From: Gammaproteobacteria bacterium
GTDB lineage: Bacteria > Pseudomonadota > Gammaproteobacteria > Xanthomonadales > Wenzhouxiangellaceae
Direction of reading: 5' to 3'
DNA: 45,548 nucleotides
NCBI GenBank assembly: GCA_003565625.1
Contig: PXBD01000029.1
Location: 1-45,548 of the forward strand
Numbering within the stretch: the stretch's first letter is position 1; every line of letters begins with the position of its first letter. Position numbers and translations under genes: made by a program. Shown here one piece after another: positions 15,608 to 25,371 of this stretch. The notes under the pieces are model-generated. The model had not been told where the DNA came from, did no database searches, and saw nothing but the letters and a program-made list of their open reading frames with translations.

Positions 15608-16607
15608 GGTTGATCAGTTCTCTCAAGACCGAGGTCGCGTAGCTGCCCGACCCCAGCGTGAATGCCAAACGAAGACAGTTGGGTTCGGCAAACTCCCATT
15701 CAAGTTCGCCTACGCGCATGCGCAGGGCACGGCGGTCGTGCTGCAGGCGAAACTGCTCGAGGCCGCGCACCAGTTCCGGCTCGGCGTCGAAGATACGCTG
15801 CTCCAGCAAGGCCACCTCAGCGCCGACCGGGCTCACGCCCTGGCCCGCCAGCGGGCCGGTCGGATGCACGTCGAGACGCTCGCAGCGCACCGCCACCTCG
15901 GCATCGCCGCTTTCGGGCACGAAAAACGCGTGGCTGCCGTCGAGCATGGCGACGTCACCGTCGATAATGCGGTTCCAGGTACCGTCACCGATGCGCGCCT
16001 CCAGGACCCGGTTGAACAGCAGGCTGCGCGCGGCCGAGAGATAAAAGCCGCGCTTGTGCTTGCCCGGCTTGCGCCGCATTTCGCCGGCGAACAGGGCGCG
16101 GGCCCGGGCGATGTTGTTGCCGCCGAAGCGCTGCTCGCCAAAACCATTGGGGGCGCCGTGATCGCGCATCTGGGCCAGACGCTGCTCCAGCGTATCGCAA
16201 TCGCCATCCAGCTCGCGTACGGTGAGAATGAAGCGGTTGCCCTTGAGCCGGCCGCGCTGGATCTTGCGCGCCGAACGCTCGGCCGCCAGGATGCGAACCC
16301 CTGGCAGGTCGAGACCCAGGCCGACTGGATCAGCCTTGCCGGCCAGATGGATGGAAAAATACTGTCGGGTAACGGCGTTGCGGTCCTTCAGGCCGGCAAA
16401 GCTGACCGCGCGCGGGTGCACCCCGGCGACCCGGGCCAGCATCGAAGCCACATCGACCGTGTTCCGCTCGCGTTTCTCAATCCACAACCACAGGTGTTCG
16501 CCGTTACCGGATGGCGCGTGGCCGAGGATTTCCTCGACCTCAAAATCCTCGGGCCGGGTGCGGATCAAACCGCGGCCGGCCGGGCCACCCCAGGCAAACA
16601 GAGTCAT
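15564..16607 (-). CDS. truD: tRNA pseudouridine(13) synthase TruD
   Basis: A 347-residue TruD-family synthase that turns U13 of certain tRNAs (tRNA-Glu in E. coli) into pseudouridine. The catalytic aspartate is D75 in SFAGLKDRNAVTRQYFS. Other conserved parts are RTRPEDFEVEEI at the N-terminus, GRLKGNRFILTVR, the NGFGEQRFGGNNI motif and the C-terminal FTLGSGSYATSVLRELI. The frame is open to an upstream ATG at 16652, but that would overlap ftsB by 38 nt and add 15 unlike residues. The ATG at 16607 lies 7 nt after the ftsB stop and starts MTLFAWGG, close to the family N-terminus. In many gammaproteobacteria ispD and ispF sit between ftsB and truD; here they are absent. Confidence 0.94.
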   Translation of the reverse strand: MTLFAWGGPAGRGLIRTRPEDFEVEEILGHAPSGNGEHLWLWIEKRERNTVDVASMLARVAGVHPRAVSFAGLKDRNAVTRQYFSIHLAGKADPVGLGLDLPGVRILAAERSARKIQRGRLKGNRFILTVRELDGDCDTLEQRLAQMRDHGAPNGFGEQRFGGNNIARARALFAGEMRRKPGKHKRGFYLSAARSLLFNRVLEARIGDGTWNRIIDGDVAMLDGSHAFFVPESGDAEVAVRCERLDVHPTGPLAGQGVSPVGAEVALLEQRIFDAEPELVRGLEQFRLQHDRRALRMRVGELEWEFAEPNCLRLAFTLGSGSYATSVLRELINHDLPTKSRLGRAHG

Positions 16608-16614
16608 TGCGCGA

Positions 16615-16920
16615 CTATTCCTCGGGCGGGTCCAGAACGGGATCAGGCTCAATCATCTCTGGGTCCAGGATCAGGAAAAAACTTTCATCAGACCGAATCA
16701 GGCCCAGTTCGGAGCGGGCACGTTCCTCGATTGCGGCCAGACCCTGGCGCAGGTCATCCACCTCGGCGGCCAGGGCATCGTTGCGCGAGCGCAGCATGGC
16801 ATTGTCTTCGAGCTGCTGCTCGAGTTGGACGCGCAAGTCGCCCACCTCCCGCCATTCCTGCCACAGGCGCAGCTGAGCCAGAGCCAGCAAGACCATCAGG
16901 ACGAGGAGGAGAATGCGCAT
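16615..16920 (-). CDS. ftsB: Cell division protein FtsB
   Basis: A 101-residue bitopic protein of the divisome. FtsB forms the FtsQLB complex that signals septal wall synthesis. Residues 2-20 form one membrane helix (ILLLVLMVLLALAQL); about 25-70 is a periplasmic coiled coil with heptad leucines (VQLEQQLEDNAML). A conserved stretch follows, ARSELGLIRSDESFF, which matches the usual family end AREELGMxKxGExFY. The acidic, proline-rich tail is a little longer than usual. The gene starts 14 nt after the dapE stop and ends 7 nt before truD, so it is translated within a dapE-ftsB-truD-FHA transcript. Confidence 0.93.
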   Translation of the reverse strand: MRILLLVLMVLLALAQLRLWQEWREVGDLRVQLEQQLEDNAMLRSRNDALAAEVDDLRQGLAAIEERARSELGLIRSDESFFLILDPEMIEPDPVLDPPEE

Positions 16921-16934
16921 TCGCTTTCGCGCGC

Positions 16935-18098
16935 TCAGCCGGCCAGGATTTGCCGGATCACCGACTCATACACCGTCGGCAGACTCTCCAGGTCGGCAAC
17001 CGAGACATGCTCGTCGACCTGATGAATACTCCGGTTGACCGGACCCAGCTCCACGACACTGACGCCGAGCGGCCCGAAAAAGCGCCCATCGGATGTCCCG
17101 CCGCCGGTGTCGGCCTCCGGCACCCGACCAAGCACTTCCCGACAAGAGGCTCGCACGACCTCCGGCAACAGGCCCTCAGCGGGGCCGAACGGGATTCCCG
17201 ACGCATGCCAGTCCAGCGACCAGGGCCCCGGGTCATGGCGCGCAATCAGTTGCTCCATCCGGTGCTTGAGCGAATCCGCCAGACTGTTTGGGTTGTTGCG
17301 CAGGTTGAACCACACTTCGAGGCTGCCGGGAGTTACATTTTCCGCCCCGGTGCCGGCACGCAGGTTCGAAATCTGCAGCTTCGTTGCCGGGAAGAACTCA
17401 TCGCCGTCATCGAACTCCAGCCGGCCCAGGTCGGCCAACAGGGATCCGGCCCGGTGGACCGGGTTGTCGCTCGCGCTTGCATAGGCAGTATGCCCCTGGA
17501 CACCACGAATCGTCAGCCGCGCCTGGATACTGCCGCGGCGCCCGATGCGCATCACATCACCCAGCCGTTCCCGGCTGGAAGGCTCGGCCACCAGACAGAA
17601 ATCAGGAACCAGGCCGCGCCGTTGCAGGTGAGGAACCACTGCGCGCACCCCGTGTTCGGCAATCCCCTCCTCGTCGGAGGTCAACAAAACCGAAAGAGTG
17701 CCGGCATGTTCGCCCGCCGAATCCAGTGCCCGTTTGGCGGCCACCACCATGGCCGCCACGGACCCTTTCATGTCGGCGGCACCGCGACCGTACAGGCAAC
17801 CGGAGCGGATCGTGGGCTCGAACGGCGGAGTAGTCCATTCGTTTTCCGGCCCCGGCGGGACGACATCGGTGTGACCAAGCAGCATGAGATGCGGACGTCC
17901 CGAACCGTGTAGGGCCAGCAGGTTGCGGACATCGGCCGAATCCAGATACTCAACGTCCATGCCGGCCGCCGCCAGGCGCGGGGCCAGCAGGTCCATGCAT
18001 CCGGCATCGCTCGGGGTCACTGATGGTCGGGCGATCAGCGCCATTGCCAGGGCCAGCACCTCGGAACGCCCTGCGGCGTTGTAAGCTTTGTCATCCAT
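16935..18098 (-). CDS. dapE: Succinyl-diaminopimelate desuccinylase DapE
   Basis: A 387-residue M20-family zinc hydrolase that removes succinate from N-succinyl-LL-diaminopimelate in the lysine and peptidoglycan-DAP pathway. Metal and catalytic motifs are LLGHTDVVPPGPENEW (around residues 73-88), GRGAADMKGSVAAMV (around 104-118) and LLTSDEEGIAEHG (around 137-149). Others are LVAEPSS, the lid-domain GVQGHTAYASASDNPVH, and the terminal VVELGPVNRSIHQVDEHV. The usual DapE lid sequence GVQGHVAYPHLAxNPxH is altered to TAYASASDNPVH. Other M20 amidases are less likely given the NEWTTPPFEP substrate-specific part. It is divergent from mtfA, with 28 nt or less between starts. Confidence 0.9.
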   Translation of the reverse strand: MDDKAYNAAGRSEVLALAMALIARPSVTPSDAGCMDLLAPRLAAAGMDVEYLDSADVRNLLALHGSGRPHLMLLGHTDVVPPGPENEWTTPPFEPTIRSGCLYGRGAADMKGSVAAMVVAAKRALDSAGEHAGTLSVLLTSDEEGIAEHGVRAVVPHLQRRGLVPDFCLVAEPSSRERLGDVMRIGRRGSIQARLTIRGVQGHTAYASASDNPVHRAGSLLADLGRLEFDDGDEFFPATKLQISNLRAGTGAENVTPGSLEVWFNLRNNPNSLADSLKHRMEQLIARHDPGPWSLDWHASGIPFGPAEGLLPEVVRASCREVLGRVPEADTGGGTSDGRFFGPLGVSVVELGPVNRSIHQVDEHVSVADLESLPTVYESVIRQILAG

Positions 18099-18126
18099 GC
18101 CAGATAGTGTACGCGCAGGTCAGAAG

Positions 18127-18882
18127 ATGCTGAATCGAGTCACGGGATTTTTCCGGCGCGGCAGGCCGCGCGGCCCGTCGCGCCTGGACAGGATTGAGCT
18201 GGCCCAACTCCTGAGCCGGTTTCCGGCTCTGCGGGATCTGGAGCAACAGCACCAGGCCAGGCTGATCATTCGAGCGCGCGAGATCCTCGAGGCTAAATCA
18301 TTTCTAGGCGCCGACGGATTCGAGCCAACGGATCAGGACTGCGCAGCCATTGCCCTGCTGGCGGCACTGCCCATCGCCAAACGCGGCCTGCGCTGGTACG
18401 AGCAGTTTCATACTTTCATCGTCTATCCGGATGCTTTTGTCAGCGAGATCGAGGAAGTGGATGAGCAAGGTCTGGTCCACGTCGGGCGCGACTTGCGTTC
18501 CGGAGAAGCCTGGCAGCGCGGGCCGGTGGTGCTGGCCATGAGCGACGTCTGGCAATCGGGCCAGGGCCATGGCTTCAACGTTGTGGTGCACGAACTGGCA
18601 CACCAGATCGACCATCGCAACGGCGACGCCGACGGCTTCCCGCTGCTCCCGCAGTCCATGCGCCAGGACACCTGGACCGAAGCCTTCACCGCTGCCTGGG
18701 ATCGACTCAACGCAGAAATCGAACAAGGCATACAGCCCGGCCTGGATCCTTATGCAGCCGAGTCCCCGGCAGAATTCTTCGCTGTGGCGAGCGAAATGTT
18801 CTTCGATGCTCCTGACTGGCTGCGCGGCGACTATCCGGCCCTCCATCATCAACTCAGTGCACTGTATGGCTATTCACCATGA
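18127..18882 (+). CDS. mtfA: MtfA-family zinc peptidase (M90)
   Basis: A 251-residue cytosolic metallopeptidase of the MtfA/DUF980 family. In E. coli MtfA binds the repressor Mlc and so raises expression of the glucose PTS permease. The zinc motif HELAH is at residues 155-159 in NVVVHELAHQIDHRNGDADG, and a later glutamate (ESPAEFFAVASE, about 212-223) gives the third ligand. FHTFIVYPDAFV at 95-106 matches the family. In-frame starts also exist at TTG 18088 and ATG 18097. I prefer the ATG at 18127, since the N-terminus MLNRVTGFF resembles other MtfA starts and earlier ones would overlap the divergent dapE start. No mlc-like gene or sugar PTS permease is visible here. Confidence 0.9.
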   Translation: MLNRVTGFFRRGRPRGPSRLDRIELAQLLSRFPALRDLEQQHQARLIIRAREILEAKSFLGADGFEPTDQDCAAIALLAALPIAKRGLRWYEQFHTFIVYPDAFVSEIEEVDEQGLVHVGRDLRSGEAWQRGPVVLAMSDVWQSGQGHGFNVVVHELAHQIDHRNGDADGFPLLPQSMRQDTWTEAFTAAWDRLNAEIEQGIQPGLDPYAAESPAEFFAVASEMFFDAPDWLRGDYPALHHQLSALYGYSP

Positions 18883-18899
18883 GCGGAGCGGCCTATAAT
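18871..18899 (+). promoter_or_regulatory. Predicted sigma-70 promoter of the M48 peptidase gene
   Basis: A perfect TATAAT lies at 18894-18899, 12 nt after the mtfA stop and 30 nt before the next ATG. The -35 side is poor: TATTCA at 17-nt spacing or TTCACC at 15-nt spacing. The likely transcript start is near 18906. Confidence 0.45.
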
Positions 18900-18928
18900 T
18901 TCAGGCAACGCCCACTTGATCAGGTGCC

Positions 18929-20227
18929 ATGCGACCCATAACCCGCTTCTGCCGCCTCATGCTGGCTTTGCTGCTGGTTGCCGGCGCAGCCGGCTGCGCG
19001 GTCAACCCCGTTACCGGCGAGCGCGAGCTGAGCCTGTTCGACGAGAGCTGGGAGTTGGCTACGGGCCAGGAATATTACGCGCCATTGCGCCAGCAGCAGG
19101 GCGGAGACTTCGTTCTCGATCAGGAACTGGTCGCCTATGTACGGGAAGTGGGGCTGCGGGTTGCGGCCGAGTCTCCGCGCGAACTGCCTTACGAATTTGC
19201 GGTTCTCAACAGTTCGGTCCCCAACGCCTGGGCGCTGCCAGGCGGCAAGATCTCCATCAATCGCGGCCTGCTCACCGAGATGGAATCGGAAGCCGAACTT
19301 GCTGCGGTGCTCGGTCATGAGGTTGCCCATGCGGCCGCCCGCCACAGCGCCCAGCAGCAGTCCCGATCCACCCTGGTCCAGGGCGCGGTCATCATAGGCG
19401 GCGTCGCGGTAGGCGTGGCGACCGAACGCGAGGACTACGCCATGGTCGCCGTTCTCGGCGGCATGCTGGGTGCCCAGCTGATCAGCCAGCGCTACTCCCG
19501 CAACGCCGAGCGCGAGGCCGATTACTGGGGCACGCGCTGGATGCATGCGGCCGGCTACAACCCGGAGGGTGCAGTCAGCCTGCAGCGGTCTTTCGTCCGG
19601 CTTTCCGAAGGCCGCGATCCGGGATTTCTCGGTGGTCTGTTCGCCTCACACCCGCCATCGCGCGAGCGGGTCGAAAACAACCAACGGCTGGCAGCGGAAC
19701 TGGGGCGTGACGGCATGATCGGGGAAGACCAATACCAGCAAAAGATCGCCCGGCTGCTGGATCTTGCCCCGGCCTACGAAGCGCACGATACCGGCCGCAG
19801 GGCGCTCGCCCAGGGCAACTTCGACGAAGCGCTGGCTGCTGCCGAACAAGCCCTGGCCCTGGAGGACGGCGAAGCCCTGTTCCACTCCTTGCGCGGCGAC
19901 GCGCTGGCGTCCAAGAACCGGTATCGAGAAGCCGAGCAAGCCTACTCGAGGGCGCTGCAGCACGACTCCGGCTGGTTCTATCACCACCTGCGCCGCGGCA
20001 TGGTCCGGGAGCGGCAGCGGGATTTCGTCAACGCTCGCATCGACTTGGCCGCCAGCGTCAAGCTGTTGCCGACCGCCCAGGGTCATTACTACCTCGGCAA
20101 CGTCGAACGCGCGACCGGAAACCGCCAGGCAGCTATCGAGAACTACCGCATCGCCGCGCAATCAGACGATGACAGCGGCCAGCGGGCCCGACGCGCGCTG
20201 GCCGACATGGGCGCGGGCTCTGGTTGA
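18929..20227 (+). CDS. M48 metalloprotease lipoprotein with TPR domain (BepA-like)
   Basis: A 432-residue periplasmic protein that resembles BepA, the E. coli protease/chaperone which clears or assists misassembled outer-membrane proteins such as LptD. The N-terminus is a lipoprotein signal with a lipobox ending in C23 (VAGAAGC), whereas E. coli BepA is soluble; this would anchor it to a membrane. The zinc motif HEVAH is at 130-134 and the third ligand lies in EREAD at 194-198. A loop with PSRERVENNQRL closes the protease domain. From about 285 a TPR array follows (ALAQGNFDEALAAAEQALALEDGEALFH and three more). It is translated from its own promoter and converges with murA. LPS transport genes lie 4 kb away. 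Confidence 0.9.
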   Translation: MRPITRFCRLMLALLLVAGAAGCAVNPVTGERELSLFDESWELATGQEYYAPLRQQQGGDFVLDQELVAYVREVGLRVAAESPRELPYEFAVLNSSVPNAWALPGGKISINRGLLTEMESEAELAAVLGHEVAHAAARHSAQQQSRSTLVQGAVIIGGVAVGVATEREDYAMVAVLGGMLGAQLISQRYSRNAEREADYWGTRWMHAAGYNPEGAVSLQRSFVRLSEGRDPGFLGGLFASHPPSRERVENNQRLAAELGRDGMIGEDQYQQKIARLLDLAPAYEAHDTGRRALAQGNFDEALAAAEQALALEDGEALFHSLRGDALASKNRYREAEQAYSRALQHDSGWFYHHLRRGMVRERQRDFVNARIDLAASVKLLPTAQGHYYLGNVERATGNRQAAIENYRIAAQSDDDSGQRARRALADMGAGSG

Positions 20228-20240
20228 CCCGGCTGAATCG

Positions 20241-21759
<1,519 letters not shown>

Positions 21760-21832
21760 GCGCCGGAACATACATAGTGACGTGGGCCTCTTAGTTTACC
21801 GCACCCGCCTTTGCCGGGACCGTTGATCTGCC

Positions 21833-22816
21833 GTGTCGACCACGCTGATGATCGCCCTGCTGGAACTGGGCGCTGGCTTCATCCTGCTGGTCTGGGCCGC
21901 CGACCGGCTGGTATCCGGCGCCTCGGCGCTGGCCCGGAACGTCGGCATCTCCCCGCTGATTGTCGGGCTGACCATTGTTGGATTTGGCACCTCGGCTCCC
22001 GAAATGGTGGTCTCGGCCATGTCCTCACTGCGTGGCAACCCCTCATTGGCCATCGGCAACGCGATCGGGTCGAATATTGCCAATGTCGGCCTGATCCTGG
22101 GCCTGACCGCCATGATCTATCCGCTGCGGGTGGAGCGCGTCACGCTGAAGCGGGAATTCCCGATCCTGGGCTTGATCATGCTCATCGCTCTGGGCCTGAT
22201 GGGCAACTTGCACCTGAGCAGAATGGACGGCCTGGTGCTGGCCTGCGGGCTTTTGCTGCTGGTCGCGGGAATGGTCGCCCTGGGCATGGCGCGTGGTCAG
22301 AATGACCCCCTGACCAGCTCTCTGACCGAGAACGTTCCGGATGGCATGCAAACTCCGCGCGCGGTTTTCTGGATCTTGATCGGGCTTTTCATGCTGCCCC
22401 TGAGCGCTCACATCCTGGTCAACGGCGCGGTCACGCTGGCCCTGATTGCCGGGGTATCGGAAATCGTGGTCGGCCTGACCGTCGTGGCCCTCGGGACCAG
22501 CCTGCCCGAACTGGCCGCAGCCGCGGCCAGCGCGTTGCTCAAAAAGGATGACCTGGCCATCGGCAACATTCTGGGCTCCAACATGTTCAACCTGCTCGGG
22601 GTGCTGGGCATCGCTGCCCTGGTACACCCGCTGCCGATCGATCCGGTGCTGTTATACCGCGATGTCAGCGTGATGTTCGCGCTGACCCTGGGTCTGTTTA
22701 TCCTGGTCTGGCGCCGACGCGGCCCCGGCCTGATCACGCGGCCGGCCGCAGTCATCCTGTTTCTGTCATTCCTGGTCTACCAGGCCGTGGTCATCGGAAC
22801 GGCGGTGAGCGGCTGA
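21833..22816 (+). CDS. Calcium/sodium antiporter, CaCA family (YrbG-like)
   Basis: A 327-residue inner-membrane exchanger with ten or so helices. The two inverted alpha-repeats are clear: GFGTSAPEMVVSAMSSLRGN and AIGNAIGSNIANVGLILGL in the first half, and ALGTSLPELAAAAASALLKK and AIGNILGSNMFNLLGVLGI in the second, with the Glu and Asn ion ligands kept. It corresponds to YrbG, which sits before kdsD in E. coli as well. The start is a GTG at 21833; an ATG five codons on (21848) is the alternative. The stop is followed closely by kdsD, so it is the first gene of the LPS-sigma54-PTS run. Confidence 0.93.
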   Translation: MSTTLMIALLELGAGFILLVWAADRLVSGASALARNVGISPLIVGLTIVGFGTSAPEMVVSAMSSLRGNPSLAIGNAIGSNIANVGLILGLTAMIYPLRVERVTLKREFPILGLIMLIALGLMGNLHLSRMDGLVLACGLLLLVAGMVALGMARGQNDPLTSSLTENVPDGMQTPRAVFWILIGLFMLPLSAHILVNGAVTLALIAGVSEIVVGLTVVALGTSLPELAAAAASALLKKDDLAIGNILGSNMFNLLGVLGIAALVHPLPIDPVLLYRDVSVMFALTLGLFILVWRRRGPGLITRPAAVILFLSFLVYQAVVIGTAVSG

Positions 22817-22846
22817 GTGGATCGCAAACGACTACACTACGAGCCC

Positions 22847-23824
22847 ATGAAGATCGTGCCCGAGCAAATCCTTGCCAGCGCGGCCACCGTGCTGAGGACG
22901 GAAGCGCATGCGATCGCCGCACTCGGCGAGCGTCTTGACCATACTTTCGTAGCCAGCGTGGAACAGGTTCTTACCTGCAGCGGCCACCTGATCGTCACCG
23001 GCATGGGCAAATCCGGCCATATCGGACACAAGATCGCGGCCACCCTCGCCTCCACCGGGACGCCGGCGTTTTTCGTGCACCCGGCCGAGGCCAGTCATGG
23101 CGACCTCGGGATGATTCGCCGTGAGGATATTCTGCTGGCCTTGTCGAACTCCGGAGAAACCGAAGAGGTGCTGCGCCTGCTGCCGGTGATCAAGCGCCTG
23201 GGAATCCGCCTGATTGCGATGACCGGACGCCCCGACTCCACCCTGGCCCGCCATGCCGACATCCACCTCGACACCAGCGTCGATCGGGAGGCCTGTCCGC
23301 TGGGGCTCGCCCCAACTGCTTCCACCTCGGCGCAGCTGGCGCTGGGCGATGCCCTGGCAATTGCCCTGCTCGAGGCACGCGGTTTCACCGCCGAGGACTT
23401 CGCCCGCTCGCATCCGGGCGGCAAGCTGGGCCGGCAATTGCTGCTGAGCATTGCCGACGTCATGCATGCCGGAGACGCCCTGCCGCGGGTCTTCGAATCT
23501 GCCTCGGTGGCCGAGGCCATCTTTGAAATGACCCGCTCGCGCCTGGGAATGTGCGCCGTGCTGACCGCCGACGACACCCTCGTAGGGGTCGTCACCGACG
23601 GCGACCTCAGACGCCATGCCGACAAGCTCAGCGACATTCACAGTCAACCGGTCCAGCAGATCATGACCCCCGACCCACGCACCGTCAGGCCCAGTGAACT
23701 GGCCGCGGTCGCGGTCGATGTCATGCAGCATCACCGCATCCAGGGTTTGCTGGTAACCGATGAGCGCGCCCGCCTGCTCGGCGCACTGAACTTCCAGGAC
23801 CTTCTGCAGGCCGGGGTGGTATGA
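22847..23824 (+). CDS. kdsD: Arabinose-5-phosphate isomerase KdsD
   Basis: A 325-residue enzyme that converts ribulose-5-phosphate to arabinose-5-phosphate, the first step toward KDO of the LPS inner core. The N-terminal SIS sugar-isomerase domain shows TGMGKSGHIGHKIAATLASTG and FFVHPAEASHGDLGM, then ALSNSGETEEVLRLLP and the DREACPLGLAPTASTSAQLALGDALA region. Two CBS domains follow (DVMHAGDALP and QQIMTPDPRTV onward). An in-frame GTG at 22817 is possible, but the ATG at 22847 gives a family-like N-terminal length. The stop overlaps the kdsC start by 4 nt (ATGA), so the two are translationally coupled. Confidence 0.95.
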   Translation: MKIVPEQILASAATVLRTEAHAIAALGERLDHTFVASVEQVLTCSGHLIVTGMGKSGHIGHKIAATLASTGTPAFFVHPAEASHGDLGMIRREDILLALSNSGETEEVLRLLPVIKRLGIRLIAMTGRPDSTLARHADIHLDTSVDREACPLGLAPTASTSAQLALGDALAIALLEARGFTAEDFARSHPGGKLGRQLLLSIADVMHAGDALPRVFESASVAEAIFEMTRSRLGMCAVLTADDTLVGVVTDGDLRRHADKLSDIHSQPVQQIMTPDPRTVRPSELAAVAVDVMQHHRIQGLLVTDERARLLGALNFQDLLQAGVV

Positions 23825-24348
23825 GCGACCGCAAACTACCGGAACGCGCCGAGGCCATCCGCCTGGCGGTATTCGATGTCGACGGAGTTCTCACCGACGG
23901 CCGACTGATCCTCGACGATCGCGGTGTCCAAACCAAGGCCTTCCATGTTCGGGATGGCCTAGGCCTGAAGGCCTTGATGCAGCATGACATCGAAGTGGCG
24001 GTGATCACCGCCCGCCAATCCAGTGTTGTCGAACATCGCATGACCGAACTCGGCATCCGCCACCTCCGTCAGGGGGTCGGCGACAAACGCCAGGCGCTGC
24101 TGGATCTGCTGGCCGAACTGGCGGTATCCGCCGAACAGACCAGCTTCATGGGCGATGATCTGATCGACTGGCCTGCCATGCGCTTGTGCGGCCTGAGTGC
24201 CGCACCGGCGGATGCCGTTGCCTGGATTCGCCACCGGGCCGATATCGTCACCCGGGCCGGCGGCGGCCTCGGCGCCGTGCGCGAGTTCTGCGAACTGCTG
24301 CTGGCCGAGCGCGGCGCCCTCCTTTCCTGGCAAGAACGTTTCCAATGA
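23821..24348 (+). CDS. kdsC: KDO-8-phosphate phosphatase KdsC
   Basis: A 175-residue HAD-superfamily phosphatase without a cap domain (C0 type, acting as a tetramer) that makes KDO from KDO-8-phosphate. Motif I is FDVDGVLTDG (residues 19-28), motif II is ITARQSS, the lysine lies in GVGDKRQAL and motif IV is MGDDLIDWPAM. The domain spans the whole protein, as in E. coli KdsC (188 aa). It overlaps kdsD upstream and lptC downstream by 4 nt each, an unbroken coupling from kdsD to lptC. Confidence 0.95.
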   Translation: MSDRKLPERAEAIRLAVFDVDGVLTDGRLILDDRGVQTKAFHVRDGLGLKALMQHDIEVAVITARQSSVVEHRMTELGIRHLRQGVGDKRQALLDLLAELAVSAEQTSFMGDDLIDWPAMRLCGLSAAPADAVAWIRHRADIVTRAGGGLGAVREFCELLLAERGALLSWQERFQ

Positions 24349-24935
24349 AACGCCGGGTCGTGGTCGCGGCCTGCCTTGCGCTGATCATGGTCGTACTGGT
24401 TCGCTGGCAGTTTCCCGACGATCGCAGCACACGCATCAGTACCACCCTGCCCGACACCCGCTTTGACTACACCCTGACCGACTTCAGCGCCCGTTTTCGC
24501 GACGTCGACGGAACGGTCGAACTGATCCTGTCAGGCCCGCGCCTTGAGCACGACGCCGGCACCCGAATTGCCACCCTGCGTGCGCCGGAATTTCATATCC
24601 AGCCGACCGGGGCCGACTGGCAGGGTCGAGCAGACCACGGACGCCTGCTGCGTGACAGCGAAGAGATGGTGCTGGAAGGCAATGTTGTTCTCGAACACCC
24701 GGCGCCCGGCGGCATGATCACAATCACCACCGAGCAACTGCATCACCGGGCCGCGCAGCGTACAATCGAGGCGGTCAGCGAGGTAGAGATGACCCAACCG
24801 GGATCCTTTGTCCGGGCCGGCAGTCTCATCATTCGACTGGACGATGACATCGTGGAGTTTTTCGACCATGTACAGGGTGAGTTGCTGCCTGGTCGTGCTG
24901 GTATTGAGTCTGAGCGCGTTCGCCCAACTCAGTGA
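24345..24935 (+). CDS. lptC: LPS export protein LptC
   Basis: A 196-residue bitopic inner-membrane protein. LptC's helix sits in the LptB2FG transporter and its periplasmic jellyroll receives LPS and passes it to LptA. Residues 1-22 hold a basic start (MKRR) and a membrane helix (VVVAACLALIMVVLVRW). The rest is the beta-jellyroll, with FDYTLTDFSARFRDVDG and EEMVLEGNVVLEHPAPGGMITITTEQL. The start overlaps the kdsC stop by 4 nt; the frame is open earlier but only this ATG gives the LptC N-terminus. The 3' end overlaps the start of lptA by 68 nt. Confidence 0.92.
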   Translation: MKRRVVVAACLALIMVVLVRWQFPDDRSTRISTTLPDTRFDYTLTDFSARFRDVDGTVELILSGPRLEHDAGTRIATLRAPEFHIQPTGADWQGRADHGRLLRDSEEMVLEGNVVLEHPAPGGMITITTEQLHHRAAQRTIEAVSEVEMTQPGSFVRAGSLIIRLDDDIVEFFDHVQGELLPGRAGIESERVRPTQ

Positions 24936-25365
24936 TCAGCGCCAGGAGCGTATACAGATCAACGCCGACAGCGGCGGCTACGACATGCGAACCGGCGTGC
25001 AGGAACTGCGCGGCAACGTCCGCATCGCCCAGGGCGAACTGGTGGTCGAAGCCGACGAAGGTCGGGCCTACAACATCGACGGGGAGTGGCAGCGGGTCGA
25101 ATTGTTCGGCAACCCGACCACCTGGCGCATGGTCATGGAAGACGGCAGCGAAACCCATGGCCAGTCTCGGCAAATCATCTACGATCTGGCCAGCGACCAG
25201 ATCACCATGATCGACGAGGCCCGGATTCGCGATGCCCAGGGCTCGTTCTCCGGCGCCACCCTGACCTACAACCTGGTCAGCGAAAAAATCGAAGGCGCCG
25301 GCGGGGTTGAACTGGTCATCGAGCCCGGCGAACGCGACCTACCTGCCCCACCCGACGAGCCCTGA
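24868..25365 (+). CDS. lptA: LPS transport periplasmic protein LptA
   Basis: A 165-residue periplasmic protein that polymerises into the beta-jellyroll bridge carrying LPS from LptC to LptD. Signal peptide is about 1-19 (MYRVSCCLVVLVLSLSAFA), then the OstA-type domain: INADSGGYDMRTGVQELRGNVRIAQGELVVEADE and VELFGNPTTWRMVMEDGS. The ATG at 24868 lies inside lptC and is the only start that yields a signal peptide. The tail is short and proline-rich (LPAPPDEP). lptB follows after 6 nt. Two cysteines sit in the signal peptide and none in the mature chain. Confidence 0.92.
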   Translation: MYRVSCCLVVLVLSLSAFAQLSDQRQERIQINADSGGYDMRTGVQELRGNVRIAQGELVVEADEGRAYNIDGEWQRVELFGNPTTWRMVMEDGSETHGQSRQIIYDLASDQITMIDEARIRDAQGSFSGATLTYNLVSEKIEGAGGVELVIEPGERDLPAPPDEP

Positions 25366-25371
25366 TCTTCG

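Noticed and set aside
15516-17912. Plus-strand open frame of 798 codons opposite truD, ftsB and dapE
   Set aside because: It spans three clear genes on the minus strand and has no recognisable domain.
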